Shown: positions 1 through 8,819, numbered from the stretch's first letter. The stretch is 64,000 nt of DNA from Mesorhizobium sp. 65-26 (GCA_001899205.1 MKVL01000035.1:124001-188000); one strand, 5' to 3'. Translations and numbers: made by a program. Notes: a model not told the origin generated them from the letters alone.

Positions 1-3000
1 CCCCTTACCGATGCCATGGCTGAAGGCGAGTTCCGCGCCGAGGCGCCGGCCAGAATCGCTGTGGATCCCAAGGTCGCGCTTGCGGTTGGTGAGGAGCGAT
101 TCAAGTTGAGGATCGCGTTCGAGGCTCTTGGCCATATCGGACATGGCCGAACGCGTTGACTTGTAGCCGGACATGTCGCCGGCCTGATATTGCTCCTGTC
201 CCGTCCGGTCGAGCTTTTGCCAACGTTCCACGAAACGGTCGGCGCGGCGGATCGGATCTGCGTCCAGTCCGGTGCGGATTTCCGTTTCAAGCTGGAGAGC
301 CAGCACGATGCGATTGACCCGGCCGGCGCTCGCTTCACGAACCAGCTTGGGATTTTTCACATAAGCCGCTTCGGCATCGCGCCAGCCATGCGGCCGCACC
401 TTCTCGAAAGCGCTACGGGCATCCCTCAACTCGCGCATCTGGTCAGGACTGCCCTGCCCGTCCGCATTTGCGTTGTGCAACATCGCATCGAGCGCGCGCG
501 CATGACGCACAAGCGCCTTCGTACGAGCGCTGCGCAATGCCGCTTCCGCGTCCTCCGGAACATTCGTGTCGCGCGGCACTCCAGTGGCGAGATATCCTCT
601 GCCGGGCGTTGGGCCTGCATCTCCGATCTCCGCCCCAACATTCTCCCTTCCCGGACTGCGCCCACGGTCCTGGCCGGGCTCGGCGTCGGCGGGCGAGCGC
701 AATCCGTCCAGCATCCCGCCGATCCTGTCGCGCAACTTCTCCGGAATGATCCGGCGCACGATCTCGACCACGCGCTCGCGGAACGTGATGCCGCGCCGCT
801 CGGCATAGGTCTGCGCCGGGTCGATCTGCTCGTAATCCGAAGCCATGTCCTTGGCGCGGTCCCGTGACAGCGTACGGTCCAGCCGCTCTCTAGTGGCGAA
901 GTCATCGCCGCTATAATGCAGGTCCATCCCGTCGCGATGTCGCGACAGTGCGACGTAGCTGCCATGTGCATCCATGCCCGGCGTGGCGAGCACATGGGTT
1001 CGGTCGACGGTCATGCCCTGCGCCTTGTGAATGGTCGCGGCATAGCCGTGGTCGATGTGCGCGTAGTCTTTCAGGTCGAAGCGCACCGACCTGCCGTCAT
1101 CGGTGCGCACGGTCATGCTCTGTCGGCTGAGCTCCTCCACAATGCCAAGCGTGCCGTTCTTGACGCCTAGCCCGCGCTCGTTGCGCAGGAACATGACCCG
1201 GTCGCCGCGGGCGAAGGCCCTTGCACCGCGTTCGACATTCACTTGCACTTCGTCGCCGAGATCGCCGGCAGCGCGCATGCGCTCGCGCGCTGCCTGGTTG
1301 AGCGCGCGTACTTCGTCATTGGTGTGGGTGAGGATGATCCGGCTTGCCTCTGGATGCGCCTGCCTGTCGCGATCCCAGCGCTCGACGAGTTCAGTTCGCG
1401 CTTCGTCGCGCGTTGCAGCCTGATGCACCATGCCTTGCGCGTCGTAGGCGCTGATGGCGGCGCCGATCCTGCCGGTTGCCAGATCGCGCGTGGCATCGCG
1501 CTGCCAGTCCTCACGCTGCCGGCGCACCTGACCGATTTCGACGCCGCCGTGCCGCTCGTGAATGGAGCGGAATGCAGCGCCGGCTTCGATTGCCTGCAGC
1601 TGCTGTGGATCGCCGACGAGGACGACTTTCGCGCCAACGTCGGCCGCATGGGAGAGCACGCGCTCCAACTGGCGCGTGCCGACCATGCCGGCCTCGTCGA
1701 TCACCAGGACATCGCGCGCGGTGAGCAGATCGCGGCCCTGTCCCCAGCTATGCTCCATACTGGCGATGGTGCGTGACGCGATGCCTGATCCGCTCTCCAG
1801 ATTCTCGGCGGCAATGCCGGAAAGTGCCGCGCCTCGAACCTCATAACCCGCCGCTGCCCATGCCTGGCGCGCAACGCCCAGCATGGCGCTCTTGCCCGTT
1901 CCGGCAAAGCCGACAACGACACCAAGACCGCGTCCATCGGTGATGTGCGCAAGCGCATCGCTCTGCTCGCCCGAAAGGACAAGACCGCGTTGCGCAGCCC
2001 GCGCCAGAGCGGCCTCGCGATGGACCTCACTCACCGCGTGGCGCTCGTCCAAATCGATACGGTCCGCCGCGCGGTGAAGGCGCTGTTCGGTATCGATCAT
2101 CTGCCGGGTGGTGAAGCGATCTTCGCCACGTCCGTCTTTGCCGAGCTCGACCAGATCGGGTGCGTTGCCGATCGCGACCACCACCTCGTTGAACTGCTCC
2201 ATTCCTTCGCTATGGCGATGCGCAAACTTCGCAATGTCTGTTCGGGTGAAGGTCGATTGCTGATGGGTGATGGCATCCAGCGCCACGGATGGATCGGCAA
2301 TGATGCGCGCACCATTGTTGCGCGCGATCTCGCGATGCAGTTCGCTGCGATCTGCTTCAATGTCGCCAGCAGCAAGGCCACTGCCCTCGATGCGTTGAGC
2401 CGGTCCACCAATCTGGGTTTGTGGCTCCAGCGCAATGCCCTGCGCCTCCAGGCTGCGATGATCGATGCGGGCGTCGATGTCTAGTTCGGCCAGACGTTCA
2501 TTGGCCAGCTCCGCCCATCGCTCGCGCCAGCGTTCGACCAGCTGGGTAGCATTCCAGTCGCGAACCTTGGCGCCAAACCCATTCTCGTCCACGGATCGCA
2601 TCGTCAACATGACGTGGGCATGCGGTTTGGGACTGCCATCATCCGCCATGTCCCAGTGCACATTGAGATCGGCGACCATGCCCTGGATGACGAACTCTGC
2701 CTGAACGAAGTCGCGCGCCAGTTCGATGCCTTGCCCCTGGCTGAGTTCACGCGGGAGCGCGAACTCGACCTCGCGGGCAAGCTGGGCGTCCTTCCGCACC
2801 TCGAAGGCCTCGACATCGTTCCACAGCCGTTCGCGGTCGCGCCAGGCTTCGCGTGCATCCTCGGGCAGCATCACCTCGGAATGGACGACACCGCGCTTGG
2901 CGGAGAAGTCGTGGCTGCGTTCGATCCGCTCGTCACGCAATCGCGAAGCCGAGCGGTAGGCGGCCGACGCCACAGCACTCGAGCCTGCCTTCCTTCCAAT

Positions 3001-3030
3001 GACCTTGACGTGAAGATGATAGATCGCCAT
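1..3030 (-). CDS. traA: TraA-type conjugative relaxase/helicase (MOBQ), C-terminus beyond window
   Basis: Conjugative relaxase that nicks oriT, stays attached to the transferred strand and unwinds it. The minus-strand frame is open without a stop for 1010 codons, from ATG at 3030 to the window edge, so the gene is 3' truncated by the window only. The N-terminus is a MobA/MobL domain with the AAYRS motif; the Tyr is residue 25, the catalytic position in RSF1010 MobA. A metal-binding HAHVM motif sits near residue 138. A helicase domain follows, with Walker A GFAGTGKSA near residue 374 and Walker B VLVIDEAG near residue 443. This is the Agrobacterium/Rhizobium TraA architecture. It is divergent from traC-traD, with the likely oriT between them. 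Domain assignment is by motif recognition; the family is very sure, but the C-terminus cannot be seen. Confidence 0.95.
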   Translation of the reverse strand, partial: MAIYHLHVKVIGRKAGSSAVASAAYRSASRLRDERIERSHDFSAKRGVVHSEVMLPEDAREAWRDRERLWNDVEAFEVRKDAQLAREVEFALPRELSQGQGIELARDFVQAEFVIQGMVADLNVHWDMADDGSPKPHAHVMLTMRSVDENGFGAKVRDWNATQLVERWRERWAELANERLAELDIDARIDHRSLEAQGIALEPQTQIGGPAQRIEGSGLAAGDIEADRSELHREIARNNGARIIADPSVALDAITHQQSTFTRTDIAKFAHRHSEGMEQFNEVVVAIGNAPDLVELGKDGRGEDRFTTRQMIDTEQRLHRAADRIDLDERHAVSEVHREAALARAAQRGLVLSGEQSDALAHITDGRGLGVVVGFAGTGKSAMLGVARQAWAAAGYEVRGAALSGIAAENLESGSGIASRTIASMEHSWGQGRDLLTARDVLVIDEAGMVGTRQLERVLSHAADVGAKVVLVGDPQQLQAIEAGAAFRSIHERHGGVEIGQVRRQREDWQRDATRDLATGRIGAAISAYDAQGMVHQAATRDEARTELVERWDRDRQAHPEASRIILTHTNDEVRALNQAARERMRAAGDLGDEVQVNVERGARAFARGDRVMFLRNERGLGVKNGTLGIVEELSRQSMTVRTDDGRSVRFDLKDYAHIDHGYAATIHKAQGMTVDRTHVLATPGMDAHGSYVALSRHRDGMDLHYSGDDFATRERLDRTLSRDRAKDMASDYEQIDPAQTYAERRGITFRERVVEIVRRIIPEKLRDRIGGMLDGLRSPADAEPGQDRGRSPGRENVGAEIGDAGPTPGRGYLATGVPRDTNVPEDAEAALRSARTKALVRHARALDAMLHNANADGQGSPDQMRELRDARSAFEKVRPHGWRDAEAAYVKNPKLVREASAGRVNRIVLALQLETEIRTGLDADPIRRADRFVERWQKLDRTGQEQYQAGDMSGYKSTRSAMSDMAKSLERDPQLESLLTNRKRDLGIHSDSGRRLGAELAFSHGIGKG

Positions 3031-3054
3031 CGCGACCAGATCATTTGCACGTCA

Positions 3055-3092
3055 AAGCGCACGTCGGCACGACGTATAAGCGCGCCCTCCCT
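3055..3092 (+). other. oriT: origin of transfer (oriT), MOBQ type
   Basis: Lies in the traA/traC divergent gap, where Ti-type plasmids keep oriT. A perfect 6-bp inverted repeat, ACGTCG (3061-3066) and CGACGT (3070-3075) with a 3-nt loop, is followed at once by ATAAGCGCGCCCTCCC (3076-3091). This closely resembles the RSF1010/R1162 and Ti-plasmid nick region (inverted repeat, then TAAGTGCGCCCT). The neighbouring relaxase is a MOBQ enzyme, which fits. The exact nick position is not assigned. Confidence 0.8.
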
Positions 3093-3202
3093 CCAAAAAT
3101 TCTCGGGATGGACCAGCCCGTCCCGGGCTGTCTCGGCAACCCTAAAGCCTTCCGGCGGACGCTCAACTATCATCCAGAGATCGACAATCAATGGAGACAG
3201 TC

Positions 3203-3529
3203 ATGCGCAAACCGCGGGACTTCGACGCCGAACTGAAGGCGCTGGAAGACAAGGCGCGAGAGCTCAAAAACAGAAAGGTGCAGCAGCTTGGCGAGCTGGT
3301 GATCGCCACCGGCGCCGATCAACTCAGCACTGACGAACTGGCCGGCGCGCTGGTTGCAATCGCCGAGGCGAACGACGCCACAAAGCGTGAAGCGTGGGCT
3401 AAGCGTGGGGTGATGTTTTTCGAGAGCGGGTCCCGGCGAACTGCTCCGGAATCTCAGCGCAACCCTCGCGGCGCTCCAGCGCAACCGGGCGGCTCACAAT
3501 CGCCGGCAAGCGGCTCTGGCTCGCAATGA
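3203..3529 (+). CDS. traC: TraC-like conjugal transfer protein
   Basis: Small basic protein (108 aa) at the position of traC in Ti/pSym-type transfer regions, divergent from traA across oriT. The N-terminus has a charged helical stretch (ELKALEDKARELKNRKVQQ), then GELVIATGADQLSTDELAGAL, like other TraC proteins. The C-terminus is Gly/Ser/Pro-rich and looks disordered. TraC is thought to act as a DNA-processing accessory. I chose ATG 3203 because GGAG (3193-3196) lies 6 nt upstream; an in-frame ATG at 3191 has no ribosome binding site. The stop is 1 nt before the traD start, so the two are probably translationally coupled. Confidence 0.75.
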   Translation: MRKPRDFDAELKALEDKARELKNRKVQQLGELVIATGADQLSTDELAGALVAIAEANDATKREAWAKRGVMFFESGSRRTAPESQRNPRGAPAQPGGSQSPASGSGSQ

Positions 3530-3530
3530 C

Positions 3531-3779
3531 ATGCGCACCTGGCAGGTCGAGCGTCGCAAGCGCACACGGCAGCTCATCGAACTTGGCGGTCTCGTCGTCA
3601 AGGCAGGCATCGTCGAGCTGACAAATGATGATCGCGCCATCATTTACGGCGCGATGCTTTGGATCGCCGGCAAGCTCCAGAGCCATGAAGGCGGGCATGC
3701 GCGAGACCTATGGGCCACGAAGGGAAAGCAGGCGTTCAATGCTGAACGCCATGAAGAGCAGATGAGCCATCGACCGTAG
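3531..3779 (+). CDS. traD: TraD-like conjugal transfer protein
   Basis: An 82-residue protein with the TraD family core: RRKRTRQLIELGGLVVKAG followed by a short helical region (IIYGAMLWIAGKL). It follows traC directly and is expected to assist DNA processing or coupling during conjugation. In Ti-type elements traG, the coupling-protein ATPase, follows traD. Here the next gene is an unrelated DUF2971 protein, so the transfer operon looks cut short or rearranged. The last codons plus stop overlap a 14-bp sequence that recurs at 13724-13737. Confidence 0.8.
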   Translation: MRTWQVERRKRTRQLIELGGLVVKAGIVELTNDDRAIIYGAMLWIAGKLQSHEGGHARDLWATKGKQAFNAERHEEQMSHRP

Positions 3780-3998
3780 CGGTGTTTGGCGCAAGCGGCG
3801 GGCGGTGCGAAGGCTCCGAACAATACCTCAGCCGGTGCGCCGGCAGCCTCGGTGTCGAAATTTTTAGAGACCCGGTTAGGGGAAGCAACAAGAAAATCGT
3901 CAGGTGAACCGCCCGGTCGCTGCGCGCAATTTCATCTTGCCGGATAGGCGGCTTTCGCGTTGAGATGTGGGCTCCCATTGTGAAGAAGGCACGGTTTT

Positions 3999-4739
3999 AT
4001 GAATTCGAATAATATGTTGGATATCCCCGATCCTGACGCACCGCTTTACCGCATTTTTTCCAAGAAGCGGTTTCTAGAGGTGGTTCAGGATCGACAGAAC
4101 CCACTTGTAAAGCCGCGCCTGTGGGACGATCCTTTCGAGAACTTTTTTCTACGCTCTGAAATATCGGATCCCAGCGGCAACAAAATATCGATTGAGGGGC
4201 TCGCCGAGGATTGGTACGGCCAGTGCTGGACTCTAAACGAAGACACCGATGCGATGTGGCGGATTTACAGCCATGAAAAGAATGGCATCAAAGTCCGAAC
4301 CACGATCCGTAAGCTGTTCGAGAGCTTCTACGATGCCACCGATCACTATGCGGCTCTGAAGTTCTTCATCGGCATGGTGAAATATCAAAAAGAAGCTGAG
4401 ATCGCTAACTTCATGGGAAGAACCAGCTTCACCGATATCGCCTTCGGCGGCCAGGCGACAGGCTTTGCGAGGCTCTTGTGCGTGAAGCGCGAAGCCTTCG
4501 AGCATGAACGTGAGGTTCGGCTGTTGTTCCAGGACACCGATCCCAGGCGAAGCACGGGAAATGTAGTTCGCTTCGATTTTGATGTGAACGCCATCTGCGA
4601 CGAGGTTACAGTAGATCCCCGGCTCGACGCTGCCGGTGTTGCAGCGCTTAAGTCGGAAATCATGGCCGCCGGATGCACCATCCCCGTTTCGCAATCGACA
4701 CTGTACCGGATGCCAAAATTCACCTTGCGGCTTGGCTGA
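3999..4739 (+). CDS. DUF2971 domain protein
   Basis: A 246-residue soluble protein with hallmarks of the DUF2971 family: an N-terminal LYRIFSKKRFLEVV segment, LWDDPFENFF (the usual W/NDPFE), CWTLNEDTDAMWRIYS (the usual CWS...MWxxY), and a C-terminal basic/acidic stretch with HEREVRLLF. The molecular function is not established. Members often sit in mobile or defence-associated loci. It is the first gene after traD and converges on the next gene with an 18-bp gap. It uses more AT-rich codons than the flanking tra genes, consistent with separate acquisition. Function unknown. Confidence 0.8.
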   Translation: MNSNNMLDIPDPDAPLYRIFSKKRFLEVVQDRQNPLVKPRLWDDPFENFFLRSEISDPSGNKISIEGLAEDWYGQCWTLNEDTDAMWRIYSHEKNGIKVRTTIRKLFESFYDATDHYAALKFFIGMVKYQKEAEIANFMGRTSFTDIAFGGQATGFARLLCVKREAFEHEREVRLLFQDTDPRRSTGNVVRFDFDVNAICDEVTVDPRLDAAGVAALKSEIMAAGCTIPVSQSTLYRMPKFTLRLG

Positions 4740-4757
4740 TCTTCGCGCGAGCGAAGG

Positions 4758-5948
4758 TCAGGGGTCTGTCCGATCGTCGGCGATTTGATAGCCGTGGAGG
4801 TCACGCCCTTTCACTTCGCGGAACGGAAAATTGCTTTCGAGGATGCGTTGATACTCCGGGTCTTCCATCCACGCATGGGCGACGAGGCACCAAAGGATAT
4901 CGAAATACTCACCGTCTTTGGCCACGAGGATTCCGACGCACTTCGATAGGCGCCGGTCGTATTTGTGCGCCTCGACAAGCTGCCGTAAGCCGCGAACCCG
5001 CATCACTGGCCAATCCTGGTGTGCGACCCATTCCGGATCAGCCGGAATGAAAACAAAGCCGCAACCGGTCGCGGGAAAGGTGAACCGGTAAGGCTGTGCA
5101 AATTCGCCTTTTTGCGTCTTCTCGACGCAAAGCTTTATCCGCTCTTTTACAGCACGCCAGGCCGACCGGGGAAGCTTCGCAAACTCCAGGAGAATGTCGT
5201 AATAGTCGTCGCTCAGCTCCGGCACCGAAAGATGGTTATGCAGCCCGCGCAAGAACGGCGCCAGGTTCCATTCATGCTCGTCGTCAATAAGCCGGCGAAC
5301 GAAATCCGCAGACGACGCCGTGGGAGCCAGGTTGGGGTCGCCTCCGATGAAGTGGCCGACGATAGCCGCTTCGCTGAGCGCTGCGCTGTTCGCAAATTCT
5401 GTAAGAACCATTTCACGATAGCGGAAATAGCGCACGACCTCCTCGGGAACGCGAAGCAAGCGCGATAATTCGAGGTAGTCGCCTGCATCGATGATGTGAA
5501 TAAAGCCCTCGGTCTTGCTGACGTGATGGCGAAGGCGGCGGCAATCCTCGGGTAGATTCGGAGACGGTAGATAAATAACGACTTTCAAGACATCCTTGAA
5601 GGCAGTCGCCGCCAGATTGAAGATGCGGCCGCGTTCATTCGGAACAGGGATATCCGGGCAGCTTCGCAGGTAGCGCAGCGTTTCGCGCACCTGTTTCACG
5701 GCCTTTCCGCGCACCTTGTTTTCGAACCAGCGGCGCTCGGCCTCTGCGTCGCCAGCATCAGCGCTCGCGCGTTCCTTGATTTGATAGATCAGCAACACAT
5801 CGCCCAGCATGACGACGGCGTCGGCAAATTCCACTTCGCTCGATGCCGGCGGCTTGAACGTCGTCCGGGCGAAAGTGAATTCCTCCAGAAACAGCAGGCT
5901 ATGGAGATGCTGGCTGATGAAAGTTTGTACGTCGGCGGCGGCGGTCAT
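4758..5948 (-). CDS. putative PD-(D/E)XK nuclease-like protein
   Basis: A 396-aa protein of no family I can name. Residues 40-58 read EVEFADAVVMLGDVLLIYQIKE. This gives E40, D43, Q56 and K58 in the order E-x2-D-x(12)-Q-x-K on two hydrophobic strands, a layout typical of restriction-like nucleases with Gln replacing the usual Glu. A Lys/Gln-rich helix (GKAVKQVRETLRYL) follows, as in that fold. The rest is alpha/beta with no clear motif. I chose ATG 5948; a longer frame to 6059 has a low-complexity, arginine-rich N-terminus. It lies 125 nt downstream of the SEC-C protein gene and may share its transcript. Nuclease activity is inference. Confidence 0.6.
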   Translation of the reverse strand: MTAAADVQTFISQHLHSLLFLEEFTFARTTFKPPASSEVEFADAVVMLGDVLLIYQIKERASADAGDAEAERRWFENKVRGKAVKQVRETLRYLRSCPDIPVPNERGRIFNLAATAFKDVLKVVIYLPSPNLPEDCRRLRHHVSKTEGFIHIIDAGDYLELSRLLRVPEEVVRYFRYREMVLTEFANSAALSEAAIVGHFIGGDPNLAPTASSADFVRRLIDDEHEWNLAPFLRGLHNHLSVPELSDDYYDILLEFAKLPRSAWRAVKERIKLCVEKTQKGEFAQPYRFTFPATGCGFVFIPADPEWVAHQDWPVMRVRGLRQLVEAHKYDRRLSKCVGILVAKDGEYFDILWCLVAHAWMEDPEYQRILESNFPFREVKGRDLHGYQIADDRTDP

Positions 5949-6073
5949 GGGATCGCAACAACGTTGGGGGAAGCCGGTTTTTCGGCTTATCGAGTATCGC
6001 ACCCGCGAACGGTTGCGGGCAAGCAAACACGAAACCAACCAGGATCGAAGCATCGGCAACAGACGCAGCGACG

Positions 6074-7210
6074 CTAGAACGTCTCCTGTATCCGATCATG
6101 GTTTTTGAAAGCATTGAACAGATCGGCAATGTCTGGATGAGATTCGCTGAGCACGGGCATGTCAGGGGTGAACTCAGGCCGATTGAACCCGGTGAAAGCG
6201 GTCTCCGGCCCGACATAGTAGTCATCCAGCATCATGTGGTTTGCAGGCAGGTTTGTGAAAACAAGGAGCCCACGGGTTCCGGCGGGCAATTTTCCTGGCT
6301 GCGCCTCCACGGCGCGGATTGAAGCGACGGCATCTTCTTGCCACCAAACACCTTCGCCGGGCCATTCCGGTGCGGGCGGCAGATTCATATCGATAAATAC
6401 CAACCGGTCGTCGTCGGCGGGCTTGGCAAGGGCCTCCCGCAGCAAGCGATCAACTTTTCCCTTCATGCTCTCATTGGCGGGCCTTTCCCCGGGTTTTCCC
6501 AAGAGCCCCGGCCTGCCCTTGGCCTTCATTTCAACTGCGTACCGCTTGCCGGTTCTTTTGTGTACCGCAAGCCCATCGCAATGCGCCGAAGTCGAATCCT
6601 CTTCATCGGAGAACTCGAAGGTGAACCCGGCGCGTACCAGGCAAGCCGCGATCATCAATTCGTAACGCGCGCCGTGAAACTGATCCGCGACGCGCAACGA
6701 CTTCACCAGCCGGTCGCGCTGATTGGTATTGTCGGCGATAACGAAAAGGTCGTTGGCCACGGTCAAGAAATTCAGAACGGCAACCGTCGAGGCAAGCCCG
6801 CGGTTCGCGCCCAGATGCTGCCTGGCCTTCGCCTGTGCCCGCATCGCTGTCCACCAGACGTGCAAAGGGTGCTGGGTATTTTGCCCGAATGCCTCGCCCA
6901 TTTCCCGCAACAGGTCACTTTCGAGAAAATTCAGAAAGTGCGGCCCGCCGCCCCAATGGATGACCTTCTCCCCACGGACAACCAACCGGCCGCCGCCCTC
7001 GCCCGTAACAAGCGGTGGGCGGTGCAATCCATGGATTGCGTAATGCTCGGCGCGCGCCTTCTGTTGCCGGTCAAACGCATCCCGCACATGCTGCGGCGTG
7101 GTATGCCAATTTTCAATCGGCGAATCCAATGTGTGCACCGACCATGCCCCGTGACAGTGCTTGAAGCGCCTTCCGCTGCCGCAAAAACATCTCTCGTTGC
7201 GTGTCGGCAC
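6074..7210 (-). CDS. SEC-C motif protein with PD-(D/E)XK-like nuclease domain
   Basis: A 378-aa protein. The N-terminus is a SEC-C zinc-binding motif: CFCGSGRRFKHCHG, ligands C8, C10, C19 and H20, as at the C-terminus of SecA and in many stand-alone proteins. A nuclease-like core follows: E184, D212 (CDGLAV) and E227-M-K229 (AVEMKAKGR), the order and spacing of PD-(D/E)XK enzymes. The start is GTG at 7210. It overlaps the TAG stop of the upstream ParB-like gene (TAGTG), so the two are translationally coupled. This is probably a nucleic-acid-processing or defence effector. The biological target is unknown. Confidence 0.65.
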   Translation of the reverse strand: MPTRNERCFCGSGRRFKHCHGAWSVHTLDSPIENWHTTPQHVRDAFDRQQKARAEHYAIHGLHRPPLVTGEGGGRLVVRGEKVIHWGGGPHFLNFLESDLLREMGEAFGQNTQHPLHVWWTAMRAQAKARQHLGANRGLASTVAVLNFLTVANDLFVIADNTNQRDRLVKSLRVADQFHGARYELMIAACLVRAGFTFEFSDEEDSTSAHCDGLAVHKRTGKRYAVEMKAKGRPGLLGKPGERPANESMKGKVDRLLREALAKPADDDRLVFIDMNLPPAPEWPGEGVWWQEDAVASIRAVEAQPGKLPAGTRGLLVFTNLPANHMMLDDYYVGPETAFTGFNRPEFTPDMPVLSESHPDIADLFNAFKNHDRIQETF

Positions 7211-7629
7211 TAGGTCACCACGGGCAAATGGGAAAAGCCGGCAGCTACCGACGCATAGAAACGGTGGACGCCGTTGAGGATACGATACCGATAAGGCGAA
7301 CGCGTGAGGTCGATGACCGGCATCTCTGTCACCGGCACGGGCGGAATTTCGTGTCCCTGCACAACGCCTTTTAAGATTTCAACAAACCGCCCGCGATCAA
7401 AGCCGCGCCACGTCAGGGGATGACTAATCAGCCGGGACGGCGGCTCGATTTCGGTAAGCAGAACCCTGGTTGCGCCGAAGGAGCGGTAGGATTCCTGGCC
7501 GGGACTGAAACCCGAAAACCCTGCTTCAGAAATCCACTCGTCTGGGATTTCGAAATCGCACGGAAAATGCGGCATGGAATAGCGCATGGGAAAAGGCATC
7601 TCTGGTGATCGAGGTGATGCCATAAACAT
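7210..7629 (-). CDS. small ParB/Srx-like protein
   Basis: A 139-aa protein. The C-terminal stretch RILNGVHRFYASVAAGFSHL followed by PVV resembles the ParB N-terminal/sulfiredoxin fold signature (usually DGxHRxxAxxxxGxxxxPV). An upstream region, PVTEMPVIDLTRSPYRY, fits the preceding beta strands. Such domains can bind nucleotides (CTPase) or DNA. Here the domain stands alone without a helix-turn-helix. It is coupled to the SEC-C nuclease gene by a one-base stop/start overlap, suggesting a two-protein module. Several in-frame ATGs (7629, 7623, 7599) are possible and no ribosome binding site decides among them. Confidence 0.55.
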   Translation of the reverse strand: MFMASPRSPEMPFPMRYSMPHFPCDFEIPDEWISEAGFSGFSPGQESYRSFGATRVLLTEIEPPSRLISHPLTWRGFDRGRFVEILKGVVQGHEIPPVPVTEMPVIDLTRSPYRYRILNGVHRFYASVAAGFSHLPVVT

Positions 7630-7793
7630 AGGTTTCAGCCCGCCTTGCTACAACATTGGCGAAAGCCGGGATTTTAAGCCTCCGAGTATCGCGACCAATG
7701 ATTTCGCAACGCTATCGTTTCGCGGGCGCGCCTCTAAGCGCTGCCTACACAATAGGCTCGGAACCCGCACACAGTCGGACAAAGGGGCCAATT

Positions 7794-8819
7794 TTACTGT
7801 TTGGGCTTTGCCCCTACGCCTTCGGCGGGAACGAGCGAGATTGTCGGCATCATTACGTCCTCGATCTTCGGATCGTTGATGTCGCCCGGAACCTCTATCG
7901 TCATCCGAAATTTGCCGGTCATTTTCTGAGGCACGTAGGTGCTAGGAAACAGCATTTCCCCAGGCTGCAACGATTTGCCACCGTTGGTGAAAGCGATCTG
8001 AACTGCGCCGAAAGCGGCCTTGCCAATGAAGTCCACAGCCTTTGCGAAAGAAAACTTCGGCTGCCTTGCCGTCAGTGTCTCTTCAATCGCTTCTCTGGCC
8101 TCGCCATGCATCAGCGCGTTCCGAATATGGAAGAAGAACTCAATCACTTCTTCGCTAAAACCGAGCCGTTCAAACAAAGCCCGGATGGCCTGCTTTTCGA
8201 ACGGCCGATGCTCGGAAACTTTGCCGCATGAACTGCAAACCAGACCGCCCCCACATTTCTGGCATTTATCGGTTACTTTGGCGGTAGATTTCGTGGCGAC
8301 CGCTACCGTTTCAACCACGAACCAGAAATATTGGAACTGATCCTCCATCGTCGAGGCGCCTACCCCGTTGGCAAACCACATCAGCGCGGCCTCGGCTAGC
8401 GCATTAGGGCCTTCCTTTTGAAGGTTTTCTACGGTCTTCAGAAGACCAGCGCTTAAGGCTTCAATCGGCGGTTCGCCATACGCCGAGGAATAGAAATAAG
8501 CGTCGCGTTGCTCAAGGCCAGGCGTCCAGTTGATCAGCCGCAGCAGCCGATGAATCCGAAACTGGCTGTTGGTGACGAAGCTTAGGAGATGCAGGAATTT
8601 TCTCAGCGTTCGCCGTGCCAATTCTTCGGCTTGGTCGATATCTTCCGCCTGAAAAATGACCTGTATTTTCAAATTGGCGTCCGCGTCGTCGCTCGCGGCG
8701 GAATCGGAAATATGAACCTCGTAGCTGCCATCCGGAGCGGAATAAGACAGCTTTTTGCTCTCCCCTGTGAGGGAAACAGTGGATCGAACAAGAAAATCGG
8801 CAATGAACTTATCTGGCAT
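7794..8819 (-). CDS. zinc-ribbon protein with HEPN-like C-terminal motif
   Basis: A 341-aa soluble protein I do not recognise by name. A four-cysteine zinc ribbon lies at C186-x2-C189-x5-C195-x2-C198. A helical segment then carries HIRNALMHGEA, where R233 and H238 form the R-x4-H pattern characteristic of HEPN ribonuclease domains (RNxxxH form). The N-terminal half is beta-rich, followed by helices. HEPN proteins are frequent toxins or antiviral effectors, which suits the surrounding cargo. ATG at 8819 has GAGCGGGA just upstream. It is separated from the next minus-strand gene by 164 nt, so it may be a separate transcript. RNase activity is inference from one motif. Confidence 0.55.
   Translation of the reverse strand: MPDKFIADFLVRSTVSLTGESKKLSYSAPDGSYEVHISDSAASDDADANLKIQVIFQAEDIDQAEELARRTLRKFLHLLSFVTNSQFRIHRLLRLINWTPGLEQRDAYFYSSAYGEPPIEALSAGLLKTVENLQKEGPNALAEAALMWFANGVGASTMEDQFQYFWFVVETVAVATKSTAKVTDKCQKCGGGLVCSSCGKVSEHRPFEKQAIRALFERLGFSEEVIEFFFHIRNALMHGEAREAIEETLTARQPKFSFAKAVDFIGKAAFGAVQIAFTNGGKSLQPGEMLFPSTYVPQKMTGKFRMTIEVPGDINDPKIEDVMMPTISLVPAEGVGAKPKQ

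Noticed and set aside
190-2858. Many short frames on both strands in the first 3 kb
   Set aside because: They are shadows of the traA frame, which is open from 3030 to the window edge and carries all the relaxase/helicase motifs.
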